From: an uncultured Actinomycetes bacterium
GTDB taxonomy: Bacteria > Actinomycetota > Actinomycetes > S36-B12 > UBA5976
Assembly (NCBI GenBank): GCA_937896305.1
Contig: CALBND010000142.1
Coordinates: 1 to 6,136, forward strand
Direction: 5' to 3'
Length of the DNA stretch: 6,136 nt
The notes beneath the pieces are model-generated. The model saw only the letters and a program-made list of their open reading frames with translations, was not told where the DNA came from and did not search any database. Shown piece by piece: positions 1 to 6,136 of this stretch (position 1 is the stretch's first letter; the number at the start of each line of letters is the position of its first letter). The translations under genes and the position numbers were made by a program.

Positions 1-868
1 TGAATTAAATTTCACAACAGTTTCTGAATCAGGGGGACCTTTTGGAAGGTTAGTTTTAATTGATGCCATTGCCGCCTGGATTAATCCGACACAAGCAGTA
101 CTGCCGGCGGCTGATTTATATCCAGTTCAAAATGATCCAGAAGTAATTAAAATGCAAAACGCTAGAGCGTTTAGTGGTTCACAAACTGATGCGATATCAG
201 CTGCTCTAGGTTATTTGAAAATTGATGCTCAATCAAATGTTGTTGTGGAAAGTGTAGTTTTAAAATCACCAAGTGATGGAAAAATTGAACCTGGTGACAT
301 CGTGAACTCTGTTAATAGTAATGAAGTTTTAACACCTGGTGATGTTGTTAAATTTGTACAACAAAATAAGCCAGGGGAGATTATAAATTTAATGCTAAGT
401 CGAAAAGGACAAGACATTGAAGTCAATATTAAAAGTGTGAGCAATACATCTGATAAGGATAAAGCTTCAATTGGAATTGCCATTGTTTCTGAAATTGATC
501 CACCATTTAATATTAAGTTTGGGATCGCTGATGTGGGTGGACCAAGCGCTGGCTTGATGATGGCCTTAGGAATTATTGATGAACTAACTGAAAAAGATCT
601 AACCGCTGGACAAATAATTGCTGGCACGGGAACAATTAATTCTCTAGGCCAAGTTGGACCTATTGGTGGAATCAGGCAAAAGTTAGAAGGCGCTAAAGAC
701 AATGGAGTCCAGTTGTTTTTAGCTCCGATTGATAATTGTGACAGTGTCAAAACTGCTAAGTATAAAAATATGCCAGTTGTCTCTGTTGCTACTTTGGCTG
801 AAGCTGTAAAGGCAATAGGGACCTTCACAAATCAAGGAAATGCAAAAGGTTTAAAAACCTGCGAGTAA
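1..868 (+). CDS. ylbL: YlbL-type membrane-anchored PDZ / Lon-like (S16) serine protease, 5' partial
   Basis: The reading frame is open from base 2 to the TAA at 866-868, giving 289 residues with the start outside the window. The ATG at 152 is internal, because the upstream residues (TTVS, then an AWINP...AVLP stretch) match the region that follows the N-terminal membrane anchor in this family. A PDZ domain covers about fragment residues 85-145 (the PSDGKIEPGDIV loop is typical). An S16 Lon-type protease domain follows. It carries the catalytic Ser182 in GGPSAG and the catalytic Lys227 in GPIGGIRQK, 45 residues apart, close to the Lon spacing. There is no AAA+ ATPase domain, so this is a stand-alone protease, probably membrane-tethered with its catalytic part outside the cytoplasm. 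In B. subtilis the homologue YlbL (DdcP) is linked to recovery from the DNA-damage checkpoint; the actinobacterial substrate is unknown to me. It lies directly upstream of the UPF0182 gene, an arrangement I recall from other Actinobacteria. Family assignment is firm; the substrate is not. Confidence 0.9.
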   Translation, partial: ELNFTTVSESGGPFGRLVLIDAIAAWINPTQAVLPAADLYPVQNDPEVIKMQNARAFSGSQTDAISAALGYLKIDAQSNVVVESVVLKSPSDGKIEPGDIVNSVNSNEVLTPGDVVKFVQQNKPGEIINLMLSRKGQDIEVNIKSVSNTSDKDKASIGIAIVSEIDPPFNIKFGIADVGGPSAGLMMALGIIDELTEKDLTAGQIIAGTGTINSLGQVGPIGGIRQKLEGAKDNGVQLFLAPIDNCDSVKTAKYKNMPVVSVATLAEAVKAIGTFTNQGNAKGLKTCE

Positions 869-883
869 ATCGTACAAAATTGA

Positions 884-909
884 GGGGTTTCACTCGATAT
901 TTAAGCCCC
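884..909 (+). other. weak hairpin between protease and UPF0182 genes
   Basis: GGGGTTT at 884-890 can pair with AAGCCCC at 903-909. The 7-bp stem has four G:C pairs and one G:U pair, and the loop is 12 nt. It follows the protease stop by 15 bases. No T-run follows, so it is at best a weak or factor-dependent terminator or an mRNA 3' stabiliser. It may be chance. Confidence 0.3.
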
Positions 910-911
910 GA

Positions 912-947
912 TTGGACTAACTAACACTTGTTTCGTATTGTCGAATT
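912..947 (+). promoter_or_regulatory. putative leaderless promoter of the UPF0182 gene
   Basis: A TATTGT box at 936-941 fits the actinobacterial -10 pattern TANNNT. It is followed by six bases (CGAATT) and then the ATG at 948, so transcription would start at or next to the A of the start codon. A weak -35 candidate, TTGGAC, lies at 912-917 with an 18-base spacer. No purine-rich Shine-Dalgarno sequence precedes the ATG, which supports a leaderless transcript and fixes the start codon. Inferred from sequence only. Confidence 0.55.
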
Positions 948-3860
948 ATGACCTTTTCTCGTCCTGACTTTCGCATCAATAAACCTTCTGGGCCCCGTTC
1001 TTATTTTCTGATTGCCCTAGGAGTTGTTGTCGTAACATTATTAGCTATTTCTGGCTATTACACAGACTGGCTTTGGTACAACTCAGTTGCTGCGCAAAAT
1101 GTTTACTTAACTGTATTGCTATGGCGCGTTGGATTATTTTTAACTTTTGCATTGATAACAGGTTTTGTGATCTGGATCAATGTTTATTTGGCCTACAAAT
1201 ACAGACCAACTTATGCAATTGTGACACCAGATCAACTAACTTTACAAAGATACCGAGACGCACTTGATCCAATTAGAAAAACAGTTTTTATTGCTGGTCC
1301 CATAGTTTTAGGATTTTTAGCTGGAGGAACCGGGTCTGCTGAATGGCGAACTTGGCTACAATATCTTAATTCTTCTCCATTCGGTACAACCGATCCACAA
1401 TTCAATATGGATATAAGTTTTTTTGTTTTTGATTACCCTCTTTATCGTTTACTTGTTACTTTTGGAATAAGCACGATAGTAATCTCAATGATCACTGCAG
1501 GTTTGATTCATTATGTTTATGGCGGCATAACTTTACAATCTGCTACACAAAAAGCAAGCAGATTTGCACAATCACACATTTCTATTCTTGTAGCATTACT
1601 TTTCATATTAAAAGCAATCGCATATTGGTTAGATAGATTTGGACTTGCCTTAAAACAAGATTCCTTACTTGTAGGTTTAAAATATGCTGACGTAAACGCA
1701 ACGCTGCCAGCAAAATCATTAATGATGTATCTTTCGTTAATAGTTGCAGTGCTTTTCTTAATCAACGCATTTAGAAGACAATGGTTTGTTCCAAATATTG
1801 GTATTGGTGCACTCTTAGTAACAGGACTACTAATTGGTGGAGTTTATCCAGCCGTAATACAACAATTTGTTGTTAAACCTAGTGAGGCTGACAAAGAATC
1901 TGTTTATATTCAAAGATCTATCGATGCCACAAGAAATTCCTATGGATTAAAAGATGTAGAAATTCAAGATTATGCAGCAATTGCTGAACCAGATAAAGAA
2001 CTTTTAGCAACCCAAACTGCAAGTATTGAACGAATTCGATTAATGGACCCAGCGTTACTTTCTCCAACATTTAATCAACTTCAACAAATCCGTGGCTATT
2101 ACAGCTTTGCTGACACTCTTGACATAGATCGATACTCCGTAAATGATCAAAATCAGGGAACAATAATTGCTGCCCGTGAAATTAACTTGGCTGGAATTCC
2201 TAGTGCTCAACGAAATTGGATCAACTCACATATCGTTTACACACATGGCTTTGGAGTTGTAACAGCTCAAGATAACGCAGCAAGACTCGATGGCGAACCA
2301 AGTTTTACGACAAGCGATATTCCAACCAAAGGTGTTTTGTCCTTAACCCAACCAAGAATTTATTTTGGTGAAAATTCTCCAAACTACTCAATTGTTGGCG
2401 GTGCGGCTGGTAGTGAACCTAGAGAATTAGATTATCCAGACGATGCCAGTCCAAATGGGCAAGCAAATAACACTTACTCAGGTCTTGGTGGTGTTCCTGT
2501 TGGAAATACTTTCAATAAAGCTTTATATGCGTTGAAGTATCAAGAAATAAACATTTTGTTATCTAATTTGGTAACAAATGATTCAAAAGTTCTTTACTAT
2601 AGAGATCCATCTGAAAGAGTGCAACGAGTTGCACCTTGGTTGACTCTTGATGGAGATCCATATCCAACAGTTGTTGATGGCCGAATAGTTTGGTTGCTTG
2701 ATGGATACACCTCGACAAATTATTATCCTTATGCCACCCGCACAACTTTAGATGTTGCTACAGCTGACTCAGTGAATCAAACTTCAACAGCTTTAAGAGC
2801 ACAAACAAGAACTTCAGTAAATTATGTGCGAAATTCGGTAAAGGCAACAGTAGATGCTTATGACGGTACAATTTCAATTTATGCGTGGGATGAAAATGAA
2901 CCAATCTTAAAGTCATGGTCAAAAGCTTTTCCTGGCATAGTTAAACCTAAATCTGCAATGCCAGAAGGCGTTGTTGATCACGTTAGATATCCAGAAGATT
3001 TATTTAAAATTCAACGAGAAATTTTAAGTAAATACCACGTAAAAGATGCAGGAGCGTTTTACGGTGGTCAAGATTTTTGGATTATTCCAAATGATCCAAC
3101 TCGACCAGGTGCTCAGAGTCCACAACCTCCTTATTATTTGCAATTACAAATGCCAGGAGATTCAACACCAATATTTTCATTAACGACAACTTTTGCACCA
3201 ACTAGAAGACAAACCTTGGCTTCCTTCATGGCAGTTTCCAGTGATCCTGAGAATAATTATGGAAAAATAAGAGTTCTGCAACTTCCTCGAAACACCACGA
3301 TTCCTGGGCCAACTCAAGTTCAAAATAACTTTGAATCAGATCCAGAAGTTAGTCAATTACTGTCACTCTTACGAGCAGGCGGTTCAGAAGTTGAACTTGG
3401 TAATTTACTTTCCTTACCAATAGCCGGAGGATTGCTTTATGTGGAACCTGTATATGTCAGGGCTAATTCAGGTGATAGTTATCCATTATTAAGAAAAGTT
3501 TTGGCATCCTTTGGTCAAAACGTAGTTTTTGAAGATGATATTGAATCAGCAATCTCAGCATTATTTGGAACAGCACCTGTAACACCAAATAATCCCACAG
3601 TAGAAACTAATCCAACTCCACAAAGTCCAGAAACAACAAATGATCCGGCAAAAGATTTAGCTGCTGCAATTACTGATATGCAAACTGCTGTCGCTAATGG
3701 TAAAAAAGCATTAGCTGATGGTGATTTCACAGCATTTGGCCAGGCACAAAAAGATCTTGAAGTCGCACTCGAAAGAGCAAATGCGGCGCAAAAAAGACTT
3801 AATTCAACCAACGCTGACACAACTACAGTTCAAATTACACCGGCCAATTTCGTTCGCTAG
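948..3860 (+). CDS. UPF0182 (COG1615) family large membrane protein
   Basis: This 970-residue protein is complete and of normal length for UPF0182, a family widespread in Actinobacteria with no established biochemical role. Seven hydrophobic segments are visible at about residues 19-37, 55-83, 112-128, 163-191, 210-227, 256-275 and 282-303. A large, probably extracytoplasmic, domain follows. Family hallmarks include DPQFNMDISFFVFDYPLYR (about 149-167), the IQRSIDATRNSYGL stretch after the last membrane segment, an LLSPTFNQLQQIRGYY region near 370-385, and NWINSHIVYTHGFGVV near 423-438. The C-terminus has a Pro/Thr/Asn-rich linker (about 875-901), then a charged, Ala-rich helical segment (about 902-955) that looks coiled-coil-like. 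The ATG at 948 is chosen because the family N-terminus begins here and a -10-like box sits at leaderless distance. The gene is 79 bases downstream of the PDZ/S16 protease. It may act with that protease at the envelope, but this is inference from neighbourhood. Confidence 0.93.
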   Translation: MTFSRPDFRINKPSGPRSYFLIALGVVVVTLLAISGYYTDWLWYNSVAAQNVYLTVLLWRVGLFLTFALITGFVIWINVYLAYKYRPTYAIVTPDQLTLQRYRDALDPIRKTVFIAGPIVLGFLAGGTGSAEWRTWLQYLNSSPFGTTDPQFNMDISFFVFDYPLYRLLVTFGISTIVISMITAGLIHYVYGGITLQSATQKASRFAQSHISILVALLFILKAIAYWLDRFGLALKQDSLLVGLKYADVNATLPAKSLMMYLSLIVAVLFLINAFRRQWFVPNIGIGALLVTGLLIGGVYPAVIQQFVVKPSEADKESVYIQRSIDATRNSYGLKDVEIQDYAAIAEPDKELLATQTASIERIRLMDPALLSPTFNQLQQIRGYYSFADTLDIDRYSVNDQNQGTIIAAREINLAGIPSAQRNWINSHIVYTHGFGVVTAQDNAARLDGEPSFTTSDIPTKGVLSLTQPRIYFGENSPNYSIVGGAAGSEPRELDYPDDASPNGQANNTYSGLGGVPVGNTFNKALYALKYQEINILLSNLVTNDSKVLYYRDPSERVQRVAPWLTLDGDPYPTVVDGRIVWLLDGYTSTNYYPYATRTTLDVATADSVNQTSTALRAQTRTSVNYVRNSVKATVDAYDGTISIYAWDENEPILKSWSKAFPGIVKPKSAMPEGVVDHVRYPEDLFKIQREILSKYHVKDAGAFYGGQDFWIIPNDPTRPGAQSPQPPYYLQLQMPGDSTPIFSLTTTFAPTRRQTLASFMAVSSDPENNYGKIRVLQLPRNTTIPGPTQVQNNFESDPEVSQLLSLLRAGGSEVELGNLLSLPIAGGLLYVEPVYVRANSGDSYPLLRKVLASFGQNVVFEDDIESAISALFGTAPVTPNNPTVETNPTPQSPETTNDPAKDLAAAITDMQTAVANGKKALADGDFTAFGQAQKDLEVALERANAAQKRLNSTNADTTTVQITPANFVR

Positions 3861-3873
3861 TTAACGCAAGTCG

Positions 3874-3900
3874 TTCACAAATATTGCTTTAAGTTAAGAT
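3874..3900 (+). promoter_or_regulatory. putative promoter of the initiator tRNA gene
   Basis: TTCACA at 3874-3879 is a five-of-six match to the -35 consensus. TAAGAT at 3895-3900 fits TANNNT, with a 15-base spacer that is somewhat short. Transcription would begin near 3907, leaving only a few bases of 5' leader before the mature tRNA at 3912. I see no terminator between the UPF0182 stop (3860) and this site, so some read-through from the upstream gene is also possible. Confidence 0.45.
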
Positions 3901-3911
3901 TGAAAGACCGG

Positions 3912-3988
3912 CGCGGGGTGGAGCAGCTCGGTAGCTCGCTGGGCTCATAACCCAGAGGTCATAGGTTCAAATCCTGTCCCCGCTACCA
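3912..3988 (+). tRNA. initiator tRNA-fMet (anticodon CAU)
   Basis: A full 77-nt cloverleaf is present. The acceptor strands are 3912-3918 and 3978-3984. The D stem is GAGC/GCTC (3921-3924 / 3934-3937). The anticodon stem is CTGGG/CCCAG (3939-3943 / 3951-3955) around the loop CTCATAA, with anticodon CAT at 3946-3948. The T stem is 3961-3965 / 3973-3977 with loop TTCAAAT. The CCA end is encoded at 3986-3988. Three features mark it as the initiator rather than an elongator: the first acceptor position is unpaired (C1 opposite U72), the anticodon stem has three consecutive G:C pairs next to the loop, and the D stem has an A11:U24 pair. It closely resembles the E. coli initiator sequence. It delivers formyl-methionine to the ribosomal P site. 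Confidence 0.97.
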
Positions 3989-3992
3989 ATTT

Positions 3993-4027
3993 AAAGAAGA
4001 CCGAAAAACTATCGGTCTTCTTTTTTT
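3993..4027 (+). terminator. intrinsic terminator downstream of tRNA-fMet
   Basis: A perfect 12-bp inverted repeat (3993-4004 with 4012-4023; core AGAAGACCGA / TCGGTCTTCT) encloses a 7-nt loop. It runs into seven T residues at 4021-4027. It begins 5 bases after the tRNA CCA end. It should end the tRNA transcript, and any read-through from the UPF0182 gene, and insulate the P450 gene from upstream transcription. Confidence 0.93.
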
Positions 4028-4046
4028 GCCTAAAACTCCAAGGCAA
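4026..4046 (+). promoter_or_regulatory. inverted repeat, possible operator of the P450 gene
   Basis: TTGCCT (4026-4031) and AGGCAA (4041-4046) form a perfect 6-bp inverted repeat with a 9-base spacer. It immediately abuts the -10-like box at 4047 and overlaps the terminator T-run on its left. Relative to a start at 4059 it covers about -33 to -13, where a bound regulator would block RNA polymerase. TTGCCT could equally be a poor -35 element, with a 15-base spacer. No regulator gene is visible in the window. Confidence 0.35.
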
Positions 4047-4058
4047 TAGAGTAAGAAC
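4047..4058 (+). promoter_or_regulatory. putative leaderless -10 element of the P450 gene
   Basis: TAGAGT at 4047-4052 fits TANNNT and is followed by six bases (AAGAAC) and then the ATG at 4059. This is the same geometry as at the UPF0182 start. A leaderless transcript is therefore plausible. The GAG inside the box could alternatively act as a very weak ribosome-binding site, so this is less clear than the site at 936. Confidence 0.45.
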
Positions 4059-5456
4059 ATGATTGAAAACCCTGGGAAATTTAAACCCAAAAAACTAGGG
4101 AAAATATTTCTTACTGCTCCTGGTCCATCGACCAAACAAATGTTTTCTGATCTTTTAAGAGCAAGAAAGGATCCAGCTGGTTTTCTAGTTGAAATGAGAG
4201 AAAAATATGGAAATGTAGTGCAGTTTCCGTTACCAATTTTACCTGTTTATTTAGTCACGCATCCAGATGATGTTGATCGTGTAATGAGAGTAAATGCTAA
4301 GAATTACGGAAAGAAAACTATTCAATATGAAAATTTGGCACTGGTCACAGGAGATGGATTGTTAGCTGCTGATACCGATTCATGGAAACGTCAAAGAAAA
4401 TTAATTCAACCAGCTTTCCATCATGAGGCCATAATGAGAGTTGGACCAGATACTGTTAAATTAACTGATCGTCTACTTGCAAAGTGGAATAAGTTACCAG
4501 ATAAAACAATTGTTGACATAGATGACGACATGATGCACACAGCACTTGAAGTTGTCGGAAGATCATTATTTGGAACAGATCTAGCAGGTGATGTTGAGAA
4601 AACTGCCCAAGCTACTTTAGATGCTTTAGATATAATTGTTGCTCGAGCTAGAACACCAATCACTTTTCCTAAATGGATTCCAACTCCAAATAATCGTAAA
4701 CTTGCAAAAGCTTTAAAACAGTTAGATGGTGCAGTTGCCCGAATATTAGAAGAAAGAAAAAAAATTACGGGGGCTCCTGGAGTAGATCGAGAAATTGATA
4801 TGTTGGATTTACTTTTAGCTGCACATGATGAAGAAGGTGCCTTAAATAGTAAAGAGTTAAGAGATCAAATTGTCACTTTTATCGTTGCAGGACATGAAAC
4901 AGTCGCCAGTTCCTTAACTTGGACTTGGTGGCTATTGGGAAGTAATTTAGATGTGCAAAGAAAATTACAAAAAGAAGTTGATGAAGTTTTAAAAGGTAAA
5001 GAACCAAGTGTTAAAGATGTAGCCAATCTTTCCTACACTCGAGCAGTCGTGGATGAAGCGCTACGAATTTTTCCTCCAGGTTGGGTTGTTAGTAGAAGAT
5101 CTTTGGATAAAGATGTTTTGGGGGGATTTGATATTCCTGAAAACGCGGTAATAATTATTAGTCCTTGGGCAACACATCGTCATCCCGATGCTTGGAATAA
5201 TCCTGAAGTTTTTGATCCGAAAAGATTTATGCCAGATGCTCCAACGCCAGTGAAAGGAACCTATCTTCCATTTGGAATTGGTCCCAGAATGTGTATTGGT
5301 AAAGATTTCGCAATTTTAGAAAGTGTTTTAATGATTGCAAGAATTGCTCAAAAATGGGAATTAACTCCAGCCGGTGCTGAACCAATTCCGCGTGCTTTAG
5401 TTATGGTTAGACCAAAAGATGGACTGCCAATGTTTCTAAATAGAAGAATTAATTAA
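4059..5456 (+). CDS. cytochrome P450 monooxygenase, CYP175A1-like
   Basis: This 465-residue P450 is complete and, with no signal peptide or membrane anchor, probably soluble. Hallmarks in order: C-helix W109 and R113 (WKRQR), I-helix oxygen-activation motif AGHET (277-281), K-helix E333-x-x-R336, the FDPKRF form of the PERF region (385-390), and the heme loop FGIGPRMCIG (405-414) with C412 as the heme thiolate ligand. It should use O2 and two electrons to hydroxylate a hydrophobic substrate. From memory it resembles Thermus CYP175A1, a beta-carotene 3-hydroxylase, at several points: the QY..L..TG.GLL segment (89-102), FPLP near 56-59, ALD.I.A..R.P (189-200), AGHETVAS.LTW, and YLPFGIGPRMCIGKDFA. 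A carotenoid hydroxylase role is therefore a reasonable guess but unproven; another terpenoid or lipid substrate is possible. No ferredoxin or reductase gene is nearby. The start is supported by the -10-like box upstream, and base composition matches the neighbours. It converges with hisN and overlaps it by 8 bp. Confidence 0.95.
   Translation: MIENPGKFKPKKLGKIFLTAPGPSTKQMFSDLLRARKDPAGFLVEMREKYGNVVQFPLPILPVYLVTHPDDVDRVMRVNAKNYGKKTIQYENLALVTGDGLLAADTDSWKRQRKLIQPAFHHEAIMRVGPDTVKLTDRLLAKWNKLPDKTIVDIDDDMMHTALEVVGRSLFGTDLAGDVEKTAQATLDALDIIVARARTPITFPKWIPTPNNRKLAKALKQLDGAVARILEERKKITGAPGVDREIDMLDLLLAAHDEEGALNSKELRDQIVTFIVAGHETVASSLTWTWWLLGSNLDVQRKLQKEVDEVLKGKEPSVKDVANLSYTRAVVDEALRIFPPGWVVSRRSLDKDVLGGFDIPENAVIIISPWATHRHPDAWNNPEVFDPKRFMPDAPTPVKGTYLPFGIGPRMCIGKDFAILESVLMIARIAQKWELTPAGAEPIPRALVMVRPKDGLPMFLNRRIN
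5449..5456. other. shared palindrome TTAATTAA carrying both convergent stop codons
   Basis: The P450 stop TAA (5454-5456, +) and the hisN stop TAA (5451-5449, -) both lie in the perfect palindrome TTAATTAA. The two genes overlap tail to tail by exactly 8 bp. I see no intrinsic terminator on either strand near this junction, so the transcripts probably overlap. Confidence 0.9.
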
Positions 5457-6136
5457 AAACTTTAAGTAACTGTGGATGTAAAAGTCCGTTTGAAGTAATT
5501 AAACTTTTTTCGACTAAACTTTCTCCACCAGTAAGAGAAGTGGCAATTCCGCCAGCTTCTTGCACAATTGGAATCAATGCAGCCATATCCCAAACTGCCA
5601 ATTCAGGTTCAACAGAGAAATCTAATGCTCCCTCTGCCACCAACATATGGATTATGAAATCACCAAAACCTCTTGCACGCCAAGCTTTTTTTAAAAGATT
5701 ATTAAATTCCTCTTCTTGATTTTTTTTATGCCATCTATCTTGACTGGAGTATCCGAGGTATGAATCTTCTAATTTAGCAACTTTTGAAACCGAAATTCTT
5801 CTTTCGCTAATAAATGAATTGGTATTAGACCTAACAAAGGCCCCATTTCCTTTTGAGGCAAACCAACGCTTCCCAATAGCTGGCGCTGAAACCATTCCCA
5901 TTTGCATCACACCATCAATTTTTAGACCAATGAGTGTTCCCCAAAATGGAACACCTCTCACAAAATTTTTGGTTCCATCGATTGGATCTAGAATCCATTC
6001 TCGATTGCTGTTACCTTCTTGACCAAATTCTTCACCCACGATTGAATCATTTGCATTAGTGCCATTAATTAACTTTCTAATTTCTTGCTCAACACTGGTA
6101 TCGGCATCACTAACAGGAGTGAGGTCTGGTTTTGTA
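5449..6136 (-). CDS. hisN: histidinol-phosphatase, inositol-monophosphatase family, 5' partial
   Basis: The minus-strand frame is open from the window edge to the TAA at 5451-5449, giving 228 residues. A GTG at 6039 could be taken as the start, but the 32 residues before it (TKPDLTPVSDAD...) are the conserved family N-terminus, so the true start is beyond the right edge, perhaps 30-40 residues away. Metal-binding motifs of the IMPase fold are present: GEE at fragment 34-36, DPIDGT at 50-55 (D50 and D53 are ligands) and WDMAA at 182-186 (D183 is a ligand). The signatures TKNFVRGVPFWGTLIGL and RARGFGDFIIHMLVAEGALDF, with EPEL before WD, fit actinobacterial HisN better than true inositol or fructose-bisphosphate phosphatases. 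HisN removes phosphate from L-histidinol phosphate, the step before histidinol dehydrogenase. From memory, in many Actinobacteria hisN sits near rsgA and aroA, which may lie to the right. Substrate assignment is by family resemblance. Confidence 0.87.
   Translation of the reverse strand, partial: TKPDLTPVSDADTSVEQEIRKLINGTNANDSIVGEEFGQEGNSNREWILDPIDGTKNFVRGVPFWGTLIGLKIDGVMQMGMVSAPAIGKRWFASKGNGAFVRSNTNSFISERRISVSKVAKLEDSYLGYSSQDRWHKKNQEEEFNNLLKKAWRARGFGDFIIHMLVAEGALDFSVEPELAVWDMAALIPIVQEAGGIATSLTGGESLVEKSLITSNGLLHPQLLKVFN

Noticed and set aside
229..828. A 199-residue open frame on the minus strand inside the protease gene
   Set aside because: It lies wholly opposite the clearly conserved PDZ/S16 coding sequence, shows no recognisable domain, and has a Ser/Pro/Leu-rich composition typical of an antisense shadow frame.
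847..860. Small inverted repeat AGGTTT...AAACCT near the protease stop codon
   Set aside because: The spacer of only two bases forces a very short stem, there is no T-run after it, and it lies within coding sequence.
3515..3820. A 101-residue hydrophobic minus-strand frame opposite the UPF0182 C-terminus
   Set aside because: It is the antisense of a low-complexity Ala/Thr/Pro-rich coding stretch, which keeps the frame free of stops. There is no promoter or ribosome-binding site and no family resemblance.
3863..3875. AACG-CAAGT-CGTT hairpin after the UPF0182 stop, considered as a terminator
   Set aside because: The stem is only 4 bp with no T-run, so it is too weak to call.
5819..6022. A 67-residue plus-strand frame opposite hisN
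   Set aside because: It is antisense to the conserved DPIDGT region of hisN and shows no initiation signal or family resemblance.
1..6136. CRISPR array, transposon ends, toxin-antitoxin or phage-defence genes
   Set aside because: No regularly spaced repeats, transposase motifs, or small paired genes were seen; all substantial coding space is taken by the four protein genes and the tRNA.

Overview
The window (about 37% G+C by spot count) looks like the chromosome of a low-GC actinobacterium. A streamlined aquatic lineage is possible, such as freshwater acI/Nanopelagicales or a marine relative. The evidence is a YlbL-type PDZ/S16 protease next to a UPF0182 giant membrane protein, a pairing I recall from Actinobacteria (e.g. 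Rv3194c/Rv3193c of M. tuberculosis). There is also an actinobacterial-type HisN histidinol-phosphatase and an initiator tRNA with a C1:U72 mismatch. Lineage is inferred from gene content; nothing here fixes genus or species.

Layout, left to right. (1) 1-868, +: the C-terminal part of a membrane-anchored PDZ plus Lon-type (S16) serine protease; its start lies outside the window. (2) 948-3860, +: a complete 970-residue UPF0182 protein with seven predicted membrane segments. It appears to be read from its own leaderless promoter. (3) 3912-3988, +: initiator tRNA-fMet(CAU), with a promoter just upstream and a strong intrinsic terminator just downstream. (4) 4059-5456, +: a complete 465-residue cytochrome P450 with all hallmark motifs, resembling the CYP175A1-type carotenoid hydroxylases. 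(5) 5449-6136, -: hisN, convergent with the P450 and missing its N-terminus at the right edge. The two genes end inside the same 8-bp palindrome.

Most of the window is housekeeping: envelope proteolysis, translation initiation and histidine biosynthesis. The P450 is the accessory-looking gene. No redox partner, carotenoid gene, mobile element, CRISPR array or phage gene is visible. The points most worth a second look are the possible carotenoid role of the P450, the repeated leaderless-promoter geometry, the inverted repeat inside the P450 promoter, and the uncharacterised protease/UPF0182 pair. I did not find a clearly new multi-gene system.
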